Of a stretch of DNA of 64,000 bases, positions 17,560-24,980 are shown in pieces. A model generated the notes under the pieces. It had not been told where the DNA came from, searched no databases, and saw only the letters and a program-made list of their open reading frames with translations. The DNA comes from Pseudoxanthomonas sp. GM95 (GTDB lineage: Bacteria > Pseudomonadota > Gammaproteobacteria > Xanthomonadales > Xanthomonadaceae). The stretch covers positions 186,001 to 250,000 of the forward strand of contig NZ_FOAX01000002.1 in the NCBI RefSeq assembly GCF_900109775.1, read 5' to 3'. Within the stretch, counting starts at the first letter, position 1. Each line of letters starts with the position of its first letter. A program made the position numbers and the translations under genes.

Positions 17560-18141
17560 CTAGCGTTCGGAAACGTCGGTGGCAGCCTCGGCGGGGCGCG
17601 GTGGATGCGCCGCCCATTGTTCGGTTTCGCCACGCGCCTCGGAGGAGCGTGGATAGGATGACATGTGCGGCACGCGCTGGTGGCCGCCATCGTCGGCGGT
17701 GGCCATGCCCGCGGCGCGGGTGGTGGCGGCATGGCGCGCGGCCTGTTCGGCCGAGTCGTCCGCGCTGCTTGCCGCGTGATGGGTCGCGGCAGCGGCCTGC
17801 TGGGTGGCGCCGGCCGCGGCTTGTGCGCTGTCGGCGGCATCGTCGGCCTTGTCCGCGGCCTGGTCGGCCTGCCACGCAGCAACCGCGGCCTGGAGCGAAG
17901 TAAAGACACCCGACATCGAGCCGGCCATCTTCAGCCACTTGGCCGCGCCCATTGCCCGCGACGGACGCGACTGCCCGGTCAGAAAGCCAAGCCCTAAGCC
18001 CACTGCGACGATCCGCCACGGCGTCCAGCCGCGATGCCAGTGCTTCACCAGCGCATCGGCGTGTTCGACCGTCTGCTTGCGACGGCCTTCGACCAGTGCC
18101 TCGGCGCGCGCGACGCGATGCTTGAGCGCGTCGAACTTCAC
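17560..18141 (-). CDS. hypothetical protein with helical Ala/Asp-rich tail (YqjK-position)
   Basis: 193 residues of unknown function. N-terminus is charged and helical (MKFDALKHRVARAEALVEGR), followed by one weak hydrophobic segment (RIVAVGLGLGFLTG, about 43-56), then a long Ala/Asp/Gln-rich helix (residues 85-150) and a disordered tail. Its start overlaps the YqjE-like holin-family gene by 4 bases. In enterobacteria the third gene after yqjD and yqjE is yqjK, which is likewise small and poorly conserved, so this may be a positional counterpart; there is no sequence evidence for homology. Confidence 0.6.
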   Translation of the reverse strand: MKFDALKHRVARAEALVEGRRKQTVEHADALVKHWHRGWTPWRIVAVGLGLGFLTGQSRPSRAMGAAKWLKMAGSMSGVFTSLQAAVAAWQADQAADKADDAADSAQAAAGATQQAAAATHHAASSADDSAEQAARHAATTRAAGMATADDGGHQRVPHMSSYPRSSEARGETEQWAAHPPRPAEAATDVSER

Positions 18142-18638
18142 GGCGCGCTTCCGCCGGGCATCGACACCGGCTGCGTCAGCGGCGCGGAGGGTTCACCGGC
18201 GCCGTGCGTGTCCTGCTCGTCGTCGCCGAAGCCCATGGCCTTGAGCTGGCGGCGGGTGGCATCCATGCGGGTGTGTTCGAAATAGCTCAGCGTCTTGAGC
18301 ACGCCCAGTGCGGTGATCAGCAGGCTCAGGCCCGCAGCAATGGACAGCGAGGTCAGCCAGGACATCCCCAACCGCTGCAACAGCGCGATCAGCGCGCCCA
18401 TCAACAGCAGCCAGCTGGAGACCCCGAACACCGCGGCGATCGACATCCAGACCATTGCCCGCGCCAACGAGACGCGGGCCAGGGCAAAGTCGGCCAGGAT
18501 CAGCGAGCGCAACGCGCGCGCCGTGTCCACGGCCGAACCCAAGCCCTCCTTGCCGGCCTTGCCTACGTTGCGCAGGCTTTCGTCCAGTGACGGAGGCGGA
18601 TCGGGCTGTGCGGCCCGGTCGTGGTCTGCTTCGCTCAC
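18138..18638 (-). CDS. phage holin family protein (YqjE-like)
   Basis: 166 residues with two membrane helices, MVWMSIAAVFGVSSWLLLMGALIALL and TSLSIAAGLSLLITALGVL, separated by a short loop, and charged cytoplasmic ends: an N-terminal LRSLILADFALARVSLARA helix and an acidic C-terminal tail. This is the YqjE/Holin-X topology; despite the family name these are cellular inner-membrane proteins, often stationary-phase or osmotically regulated. It sits between the YqjD/ElaB-like gene upstream (24-base gap) and the hypothetical downstream gene (4-base overlap), an arrangement matching the yqjDEK order. Confidence 0.8.
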   Translation of the reverse strand: MSEADHDRAAQPDPPPSLDESLRNVGKAGKEGLGSAVDTARALRSLILADFALARVSLARAMVWMSIAAVFGVSSWLLLMGALIALLQRLGMSWLTSLSIAAGLSLLITALGVLKTLSYFEHTRMDATRRQLKAMGFGDDEQDTHGAGEPSAPLTQPVSMPGGSAP

Positions 18639-18662
18639 GCGTTCCCCAGCGCAGCTCGCGAC

Positions 18663-19025
18663 TTAGTCGCTGCTGCGACCCAGCTTGGCGATAACCCAGC
18701 CGGCGGCCAGGGCGATGCCGAATGAAGCCAGCGGACGCTCGCGGATCAGTTCGGCGGCGCTGTCGATCAGGTCGCGGCCCTTGTCCATCAGCGCGTCCAT
18801 CTGCTCGCGTGCGGCTTCACCACCGAACTCGGCGGCGCTGATGCCGGCCAGGGCGCTGTCGGAGAGTTCCGACTTCACCTGCGCCTTGCCCAGCTTGAGT
18901 TCGTCGGTGGCCACGCCGGCGGCGCCGCGCACGGCATCGGAGGCGGCGGACGCGGCGGACTTCAGGTGTTCGCCCACCTCGCCCAAGTTGTTCTTCATGT
19001 TGTCTGCGGCGTTCGGCATGTTCAT
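18663..19025 (-). CDS. DUF883 family protein (YqjD/ElaB-like)
   Basis: 120 residues from the ATG at 19025, chosen because GGAG stands 6 bases before it. A long amphipathic helix rich in Ala, Lys and Asp (residues 10-90) ends in ERPLASFGIALAAGWVIAKLG, the typical C-terminal tail anchor of the YqjD/ElaB/YgaM family. E. coli members are inner-membrane, ribosome-associated, stationary-phase proteins. First gene of the short minus-strand envelope operon. Confidence 0.85.
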   Translation of the reverse strand: MNMPNAADNMKNNLGEVGEHLKSAASAASDAVRGAAGVATDELKLGKAQVKSELSDSALAGISAAEFGGEAAREQMDALMDKGRDLIDSAAELIRERPLASFGIALAAGWVIAKLGRSSD

Positions 19026-19126
19026 GGGCGTCTCCAGAAGTGGGTCGATTGACCGGCCGAACATACCCCAGACCGGCATGAACGCCCTGTTAGTTTGCCG
19101 CGTCGTTTCCGCACGCGGCGCTCACG

Positions 19127-20590
19127 TCAGCGCATCAGCAGGCGGCCTTCGCCAGTGCCGTCGCGCCAGACATTCAGCAGCAACTGCGCGGGCGGTTTGC
19201 TAAAGCCGGAGCGGAAGCTCGCCAGGTCGGTGAAATTGCCGGTGCTGCCCGCGTACACGATGTCGCCGCTGCGCAGGCCGCTGTTCCAGGCGCGGCTGCG
19301 CTCGGTGACCGTGCCGACCTGCACGCCGCCGTTGGCGCCCATGCCGCGCAGCTGCTGGCGTGTGGCCTCGTCCAGCTCGTCGAAGGTCGCGCCGGTCAGG
19401 CGCGCGTCCAGCGTGGCGCCGCTGACTTCGCGCAGCTGCTCCTTGAGCGTGGCGTCGAGTTTGAGCGCCTTGCCATCGCGGCGCACGTCCAGCGTGACCT
19501 TGCTGCCCACGCCCTGCAGGCCTTCGAAGTTGTGCAGCGCCGCGCCGTTGGTGATGCGCTGGCCGTTGGCCTGCAGCACCACGTCACCGGCCTGCAGCCC
19601 TGCTGCCGCGCCGGCCGAACCCGGATACACGCCCGTGATCAGCGCGCCGCCCGGCGTGTCCAGGCCCAGGCCGTCGGCCAGGCGCTGGGTGACATCCTGC
19701 GTGGTCACGCCTAGCGTGCCGCGGCGGACCACGCCCTTGTTGGTATAGAGCTGCTCGGCGATGTTGCGCGCCAGGTCGATCGGGATCGCAAAGCCCAGCC
19801 CGATGTTGCCGGCCATCGAGCCAGACGGGTTGAAGCTGGCCGTGTTGATGCCCACCAGCTGGCCCTGCAGGTTGACCAGCGCGCCGCCGGAATTGCCCGG
19901 GTTGATCGACGCATCGGTCTGGATGAAGTTCTGGAAGCCTGCCACCGGGATTCCGCTGCGGCCCACCGCCGAGACGATGCCCGAGGTCACCGTCTGCCCC
20001 AGACCGTACGGATTGCCCACGGCCACCACGAAATCGCCGACCTGCAGCTGATCGCTGTCGCCCAGCGGGATCTGGGTCAGGTCCTTGGCGGGGATGCGGA
20101 TCAGGGCCACGTCGGTGTCCGGATCGGAACCGAGGAACTCGGCTTCCACCGTGCGTCCGTCGCCCAGCGTCACCGAGACGCCATCGGCGTTTTCGACCAC
20201 GTGGTGGTTGGTGAGGATCAGGCCGCGCTGCGCATCGATCACCACGCCCGAGCCCAAGGCGCGCTGCACGCGCTCGCGCGGCATGCTCGGCACGCCGAAC
20301 AATTCCGCGAACGGCCCCAGCGGGCTGGCCACGCGCACGGTCTGGCGGCTGTAGACGCTCACCACCGCCGGCGTGACCCGCTTGAGCATCGGCGCCAGTG
20401 ACGGCAGCGGCTGGCCTTCGACGGCGGCCGGCAACGCGGCCGCGGCGGTGGTCGGCAGGATCGATGACGAAGGCGGCGCGTCTTCGCGTGCCAGGGCGGG
20501 CCGGTCCAGCGCCTGATACAGGCCAAGGGCAACAAAGCCGCCAAAGGCAGCGGCGGCGGTCAGGGCAAGCAGGGTCGGCAGAGGGCGCAT
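19127..20590 (-). CDS. DegP/DegQ-like periplasmic serine endoprotease
   Basis: 487 residues from the ATG at 20590, giving a membrane/signal segment (LLALTAAAAFGGFVALGLY); upstream in-frame sequence is promoter-region artefact. Trypsin-like protease domain with the complete triad: His130 (LTNHHVV), Asp160 (DTDVALI) and Ser234 (NPGNSGGALVN). Two C-terminal PDZ domains follow (VTTQDVTQRLADGL... and a second from about 390 with LRSGDIVYAGS). It degrades or holds misfolded envelope proteins. The gene is divergent from nrdJa, sharing a 501-base intergenic region, and precedes the envelope operon on the same strand. Confidence 0.93.
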   Translation of the reverse strand: MRPLPTLLALTAAAAFGGFVALGLYQALDRPALAREDAPPSSSILPTTAAAALPAAVEGQPLPSLAPMLKRVTPAVVSVYSRQTVRVASPLGPFAELFGVPSMPRERVQRALGSGVVIDAQRGLILTNHHVVENADGVSVTLGDGRTVEAEFLGSDPDTDVALIRIPAKDLTQIPLGDSDQLQVGDFVVAVGNPYGLGQTVTSGIVSAVGRSGIPVAGFQNFIQTDASINPGNSGGALVNLQGQLVGINTASFNPSGSMAGNIGLGFAIPIDLARNIAEQLYTNKGVVRRGTLGVTTQDVTQRLADGLGLDTPGGALITGVYPGSAGAAAGLQAGDVVLQANGQRITNGAALHNFEGLQGVGSKVTLDVRRDGKALKLDATLKEQLREVSGATLDARLTGATFDELDEATRQQLRGMGANGGVQVGTVTERSRAWNSGLRSGDIVYAGSTGNFTDLASFRSGFSKPPAQLLLNVWRDGTGEGRLLMR

Positions 20591-20776
20591 GGCGTCGTCG
20601 GGTCGAGGTCGGTCTTTGAAAGAAGGGTGGTGCAGGCGCACAAAACGGCCACGCCAGAAACCTGAACGAGTGTGCTGTCCCGCGCCTAAACCGGCAATGA
20701 AATCGGCCTTTCCAGCGGTCGCGTGGTTCCATGCGCGGCGCACTGCGCGGTTCCACGCAAAACCGCTTCCGGGCGG

Positions 20777-20805
20777 TTGACACACCCCAAACGCAGGATT
20801 AACGT
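20777..20805 (+). promoter_or_regulatory. candidate sigma-70 promoter for nrdJa
   Basis: Perfect -35 TTGACA (20777-20782) with a weak -10 TAACGT (20800-20805) at 17 bases spacing. If used it gives a leader of about 280 nucleotides before nrdJa. Confidence 0.4.
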
Positions 20806-20850
20806 CGCCGGCTTGTGGCCCAAGATGTAGCGAGCGGGTCATGCAGAGGC

Positions 20851-20875
20851 CCCAAGCAGTAGGGTTTGGCTTGGG
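20851..20875 (+). other. hairpin in the nrdJa leader
   Basis: CCCAAGC (20851-20857) pairs perfectly with GCTTGGG (20869-20875), 11-base loop. It would be within the leader transcribed from the promoter candidate at 20777. Function unknown. Confidence 0.35.
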
Positions 20876-21091
20876 AACACCAGCGCCACAGGGGAACCGG
20901 CGCATGCATCAGGTCGTGAGCGCGGGATGGATGTCCTGCCAACACAATCGGCATCACCTACGCAGCCCCTTTCCGGGTGGCCAGGCCAGCGGCACCTTGC
21001 CGTCGCCCAGCGCGTCCCCGGCCAGCACATCACCACGCTCCCGTGCGATCCCGCGCGGCGGCATCATTTTCACTAGGGAGAGCTCCAACCC

Positions 21092-23245
21092 ATGAGCACG
21101 GTGCGCCTTGAGGCGGTCAAAACAGAACAAGCGGCCCGCATCATTCCGATGCAGCCCGCATCCCAGGACATCTGGGACAAGAAGTACCGCCTGAAGAGCA
21201 AGGCCGGCGAGGCCATCGATGCCGACATCGACGGCACCTACCAGCGCGTGGCCCGCGCCCTGGCCGATGCCGAGCCCACGGCCGAAAAGCGCACCTACTG
21301 GTACGAGCGCTTCGTCTGGGCGCTGCGCCGCGGCGCGATCCCGGCCGGCCGCATCACCTCCAACGCCGGCGCGCTGGAACACAAGCCGGCCACCAGCACG
21401 ATCAACTGCACCGTGTCGGGCACCATCACCGACTCGATGGACGGCATCCTGGAAAAGGTCCACGAAGCCGGCCTCACGCTGAAAGCCGGCTGCGGCATCG
21501 GCTACGAGTTCAGCACCCTGCGGCCCAAGGGCGCGTTCGTCGCCGGCGCCGGTGCATACACCTCCGGCCCGATGTCCTTCATGGATATCTTCGACAAGAT
21601 GTGTTTCACCGTCTCCAGCGCCGGCGGCCGCCGCGGCGCGCAGATGGGCACCTTCGATGTCTCGCACCCCGATGCCAAGGATTTCATCCGCGCCAAGCGC
21701 GAGGATGGCCGCCTGCGCCAGTTCAACCTGTCGCTGTTGATCACCGATGGCTTCATGCAGGCGGTGGACAACGACACCGACTGGCCGCTGGTGTTCCCGC
21801 TGAGCAAGAAGGAAGAAGGCGACTTCGACCTGGCCGACACCAGCAAGATCCTGTGGCGCGAATGGCCCACCTCTGATGCCTACATCAGCCGCGACGACGG
21901 CCTGGTGGCCTGCAAGGTCTACGGGCAGATCCGCGCCCGCCACCTGTGGGACATGATCATGGTGTCCACCTACGACTACGCCGAGCCGGGCTTCATCCTG
22001 ATCGACCGCGTCAACGAAATGAACAACAACTGGTGGTGCGAAAACATCCGCGCCACCAACCCCTGCGGCGAGCAGCCGCTGCCGCCCTACGGCGCCTGCC
22101 TGCTGGGCTCGGTCAACCTGACCACCTTCGTGCGCGATGCCTTTACCGACCAGGCGCGGTTCGACTGGGAGGAATACAAGGAAGTCGTGCGCGTGTTCAC
22201 CCGCATGCTCGACAACGTGGTCGAAGTGAACGGCCTGCCGCTGGAGCAGCAGCGCAACGAGATCCTGCGCAAGCGCCGCCACGGCATGGGCTTCCTCGGC
22301 CTGGGCAGCACCCTGACCATGCTGCGCATGAAGTACGGCAGCGCCGAGTCCTGCGAATTCACCGAAGCCATCGCCCGCGACATGGCCGTGGCCGGCTGGG
22401 AAACCGGCCTGGCCCTGGCCAAGGAAAAGGGCGCCGCCCCGATCATGGAAGAGCGCTTCGAGGTCACTGCCGCGATGCTGCGCCAGCGCCCGGAGATGGA
22501 AAAGGACGGCTGGCGCGTCGGCCAGCAGATCGAAGGCAAGGTCCTGCACGCCAAGTACAGCCGCTACATGCAGCGCATCGCCACCGTCGCGCCCGAGCTG
22601 GTGGACGAGCTAGCCGATGTCGGCGCGCGCTTCACCCACCACAGCTCCATCGCCCCGACGGGCACCATCTCGCTGAGCCTGGCCAACAACGCCTCCAACG
22701 GCATCGAGCCGTCCTTCGCGCACCACTACAGCCGCAACATCATCCGCGAAGGCAAGAAGTCCAAGGAGAAGGTGGACGTGTTCTCCTTCGAGCTGCTGGC
22801 CTACCGCGAGCTGATCAACGCCAAGGCCATGCCGTTCTCGGAAGAAGCCGAGGCCAAGCTGCCCGACTACTTCATCGCCGCCGACGACATCCACCCGAAG
22901 GAACACGTCGACGTGCAGGCCGCCGCGCAGAAGTGGGTGGACAGCTCCATCTCCAAGACCGCGAACGTGCCCACGGATTACCCGTACGAGCAGTTCAAGG
23001 ACATCTACCGCTACGCCCACCAGCAGGGCCTGAAGGGCTGCACCACCTTCCGCTTCAACCCGGCTGCCTTCCAGGGCGTGCTGGTCAAGGAAGCGGACCT
23101 GGAGAACACCACCTACCGCTTCGAGCTGGAGGATGGCTCCTTCGTCGAAGTGAAGGGCAACGAGCAGATCGAATACGACGGCGAGATGCACACCGCCGCC
23201 AATCTGTTCGACGCGCTCAAAGAGGGTTACTACGGCAAGTTCTGA
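21092..23245 (+). CDS. nrdJ: adenosylcobalamin-dependent ribonucleotide reductase, NrdJa part
   Basis: 717 residues. Class II ribonucleotide reductase catalytic subunit: first redox Cys in STINCTVSGTI, thiyl-radical Cys325 in NPCGEQPLPPYGACLLGS, and the phosphate-binding PTGTIS loop (522-527). It reduces ribonucleotides to deoxyribonucleotides using 5'-deoxyadenosylcobalamin, without oxygen dependence. The protein stops shortly after GCTTFRFNPAAF and lacks the C-terminal TSCPD/cysteine tail of one-piece NrdJ; that part is encoded separately at 24113 (as in Pseudomonas NrdJa/NrdJb). Two GC hairpins follow the stop. Unusually, a histone-like gene separates the two halves. Confidence 0.93.
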   Translation: MSTVRLEAVKTEQAARIIPMQPASQDIWDKKYRLKSKAGEAIDADIDGTYQRVARALADAEPTAEKRTYWYERFVWALRRGAIPAGRITSNAGALEHKPATSTINCTVSGTITDSMDGILEKVHEAGLTLKAGCGIGYEFSTLRPKGAFVAGAGAYTSGPMSFMDIFDKMCFTVSSAGGRRGAQMGTFDVSHPDAKDFIRAKREDGRLRQFNLSLLITDGFMQAVDNDTDWPLVFPLSKKEEGDFDLADTSKILWREWPTSDAYISRDDGLVACKVYGQIRARHLWDMIMVSTYDYAEPGFILIDRVNEMNNNWWCENIRATNPCGEQPLPPYGACLLGSVNLTTFVRDAFTDQARFDWEEYKEVVRVFTRMLDNVVEVNGLPLEQQRNEILRKRRHGMGFLGLGSTLTMLRMKYGSAESCEFTEAIARDMAVAGWETGLALAKEKGAAPIMEERFEVTAAMLRQRPEMEKDGWRVGQQIEGKVLHAKYSRYMQRIATVAPELVDELADVGARFTHHSSIAPTGTISLSLANNASNGIEPSFAHHYSRNIIREGKKSKEKVDVFSFELLAYRELINAKAMPFSEEAEAKLPDYFIAADDIHPKEHVDVQAAAQKWVDSSISKTANVPTDYPYEQFKDIYRYAHQQGLKGCTTFRFNPAAFQGVLVKEADLENTTYRFELEDGSFVEVKGNEQIEYDGEMHTAANLFDALKEGYYGKF

Positions 23246-23255
23246 GCCGTGCCCC

Positions 23256-23301
23256 GGCAGGCCGGCATGGCCTGCCGTGTCGCCCGGCGCCACACGCCGG
23301 G
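23256..23301. terminator. two consecutive GC hairpins after nrdJa
   Basis: First stem GGCAGGCC/GGCCTGCC (23256-23263, 23269-23276; 5-base loop), second stem CCCGGCG/CGCCGGG (23283-23289, 23295-23301; 5-base loop). Neither is followed by a T-run, so they may pause or stabilise the message rather than fully terminate; this bears on whether nrdJb is co-transcribed. Confidence 0.5.
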
Positions 23302-23413
23302 TTGGCACAACCCAAACGCCGCTTCAACGCGTCGTGCAATACCACCCAAGGCTTCACCCCCGCTGCACTAGCATCAACGTCGTCATCAACTTCAACGCCC
23401 TAATGGAGGGCAC

Positions 23414-24004
23414 ATGAGCACAGGAACGGATATCACGGCGACGCTGTCCGATGCAGCGGACAGCGTGAAAGAGAAAACCAGCGAGATCGCCACCGTCGTG
23501 GCCGAGACCGCCAGCGTCACCGTCGACAAAGTGGCCAAGCGCGCGGCCAAGGCCAAGAAGACCATCGGCAGCAAGATCGCCGAGGCCAAGAAAGCCCTGA
23601 CCAAGCGCACCACCAAGGTGACCAAGGCCGTCAAGAAGACCGTGGATACCACCAAGAAGAAGCTCGCCACTGCCAGCACCAACGGCAAGACCGAAGCCGC
23701 CGCGCTCAAGTCCGCCGGCGTGGGCAAGAAGGTCGCCGCCAAGAAGGCTGCGAAGAAAGCCGTCAAGAAGGCCCCGGCCAAGAAGCTTATTGCCAAGCCG
23801 GCAGTGAAGAAGGCCGCCGCCAAGAAGGCTGTAGCGAAGAAGGCTGCAGTCAAGAAAGCGCCCGCCAAGAAAGCCGTGACCAAGGCTCCCGCCAAGAAGG
23901 CCGTCGCCAAGAAAGCCCCGGCCAAGAAAGTCGCAGTGAAGAAGGTCGCCAAGAAGGCGCCCGCCAAAAAAGTCGCAAAGAAAGCCGTCAAGAAGTCGAA
24001 GTAA
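23414..24004 (+). CDS. histone H1-like Lys/Ala-rich DNA-binding protein
   Basis: 196 residues. Residues 1-60 are a mixed amphipathic helix (SDAADSVKEKTSEIATVVAE); from about 105 to the end the protein is a low-complexity run of KKA, KKAPAKK and KKAV units, strongly basic. This resembles bacterial H1-like proteins (AlgP/AlgR3, Hc1) that bind DNA non-specifically and bend or compact it. Repeat number varies readily between strains in such genes. It lies between nrdJa and nrdJb on the same strand, with a strong hairpin 10 bases after its stop. Confidence 0.85.
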   Translation: MSTGTDITATLSDAADSVKEKTSEIATVVAETASVTVDKVAKRAAKAKKTIGSKIAEAKKALTKRTTKVTKAVKKTVDTTKKKLATASTNGKTEAAALKSAGVGKKVAAKKAAKKAVKKAPAKKLIAKPAVKKAAAKKAVAKKAAVKKAPAKKAVTKAPAKKAVAKKAPAKKVAVKKVAKKAPAKKVAKKAVKKSK

Positions 24005-24013
24005 GCCGCACCG

Positions 24014-24036
24014 CCCTTCCCCGTGACGGGGAAGGG
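24014..24036 (+). terminator. strong hairpin after the histone-like gene
   Basis: Perfect 10-bp stem CCCTTCCCCG/CGGGGAAGGG with a 3-base loop, 10 bases downstream of the stop. No T-run follows, so its termination efficiency is uncertain. Confidence 0.55.
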
Positions 24037-24112
24037 CCGCCGGCCTGGACGCGCCCGCGCGCCGCCGGCCCACCATTCCCTCGCCTCACCCCAGCATCCA
24101 GGACACCAGGCC

Positions 24113-24964
24113 ATGGCCGTCAAGATCGACAAGAAAATCAAGGGCTACAGCGTCCTCACCCCGGAAGACAAGGCGCGTGACGCCGCCCCGCCGGTGCCCG
24201 CAGAGTCCATCAGTCGCGCCACGGCCGAGGCCGAACTCCCCGTTGCCGAAGTCATCCAGATGCACGAGCGCATCGAGCGCCCGGACGTGCTGATCGGCAG
24301 CACCTACAAGATCAAGTCGCCGATGGTGGAGCACGCCTTCTACGTGACCATCAACGACATCGTGCTCAACGCCGGCACCGAGCACGAGCATCGCCGCCCG
24401 TTCGAGATCTTCGTCAACTCCAAGTCCATGGAGCACTTCCAGTGGATCGTGGCGCTGACCCGCATCATGTCCGCCGTGTTCCGCAAGGGCGGCGATGTGA
24501 CCTTCGTGGTCGATGAGATGAAGGCCGTGTTCGACCCGCGCGGCGGCTACTTCAAGGCCGGCGGCGTCTACATGCCCTCGCTGGTGGCCGAACTCGGCGC
24601 CATTGTCGAGGAGCACATGAAGTCCATCGGCCTGCTGCACGACCCGGAGATGAGCGAGCACCAGCGCGCCCTCCTGGCCGAAAAGCGCAAGCAGTACGAA
24701 GACCGCTCAAAAAAAAACACTGACGTAACCGCTTCTGCTCCCTCCCTTACGCGCAGCGAAGGGGAGGGCCGGGGTGGGGTCGCTTCTGCGCCAACCATCA
24801 TCCCCAACAGCACCGCCGACCACGAAGAGGACATCGCCGTCACCGGCGAGGGCGCCTCGTTCCCGCCCAGCGCCACCATGTGCCACAAGTGCAACACCAA
24901 GGCCCAGGTGATCATGGATGGGTGTGCGACGTGCTTGAACTGCGGGTATTCGAAGTGCGGTTGA
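24113..24964 (+). CDS. nrdJb: NrdJb: C-terminal part of split class II ribonucleotide reductase
   Basis: 283 residues from the ATG at 24113. Residues 1-195 correspond to the TSCPD-type C-terminal domain found in long NrdJ proteins (MAVKIDKKIKGYSV..., VNSKSMEHFQWIVALTRIMS). A poorly conserved linker (about 200-245) follows, then a cysteine cluster CHKC...CATCLNC..KC (Cys257, 260, 271, 274, 277, 282) that provides the zinc ribbon and the redox pair delivering electrons to the active site. In Pseudomonas aeruginosa NrdJb is required for NrdJa activity (established). The linker contains a 51-bp palindromic insertion in frame (24731-24789). Confidence 0.88.
   Translation: MAVKIDKKIKGYSVLTPEDKARDAAPPVPAESISRATAEAELPVAEVIQMHERIERPDVLIGSTYKIKSPMVEHAFYVTINDIVLNAGTEHEHRRPFEIFVNSKSMEHFQWIVALTRIMSAVFRKGGDVTFVVDEMKAVFDPRGGYFKAGGVYMPSLVAELGAIVEEHMKSIGLLHDPEMSEHQRALLAEKRKQYEDRSKKNTDVTASAPSLTRSEGEGRGGVASAPTIIPNSTADHEEDIAVTGEGASFPPSATMCHKCNTKAQVIMDGCATCLNCGYSKCG
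24731..24789 (+). repeat. in-frame palindromic insertion in the nrdJb linker
   Basis: A stem CTCCC/GGGAG-type palindrome (CTCCCTCCCTT ... AAGGGGAGGG) with an 8-base direct repeat GCTTCTGC at both edges (24731-24738 and 24782-24789). The unit from one repeat to the next is 51 bp = 17 codons, encoding ASAPSLTRSEGEGRGGV, so the frame is kept. Sequence of the type PSLTRSEGEGRGG is known to me as a recurrent insertion peptide in xanthomonad and related proteins. Confidence 0.7.
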
Positions 24965-24980
24965 GGTAGGACGCCTAGAG

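Larger units (their letters stand above)
20591..21091. other. divergent promoter/leader region between Deg-like protease and nrdJa
   Basis: 501 bases without a supportable gene. It contains a TTGACA at 20777-20782 facing nrdJa, a hairpin at 20851-20875, and an A/G-rich ribosome-binding region (GGGAGAGC, about 21076-21083) 8 bases before the nrdJa start. I looked for a cobalamin riboswitch because the downstream enzyme uses adenosylcobalamin, but found no B12-box-like segment. Confidence 0.5.

Noticed and set aside
20777-21091. Cobalamin riboswitch before nrdJa
   Set aside because: No B12-box-like segment (GCCACTG / the conserved AGYCMGGAGACC type) is visible; only a simple hairpin is present. 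Infernal with the Rfam cobalamin model would decide.
20954-22549. 531-codon open frame opposite nrdJa
   Set aside because: It lies wholly antisense to a well-conserved gene, and long antisense frames arise easily at this GC content; the predicted product is a low-complexity Ala/Gly/His-rich string without domains.
23414-24004. Histone-like gene as a repeat artefact
   Set aside because: The Lys/Ala units are imperfect, an N-terminal non-repetitive domain and ribosome-binding site exist, and such proteins are known in related bacteria, so it is kept as a gene.
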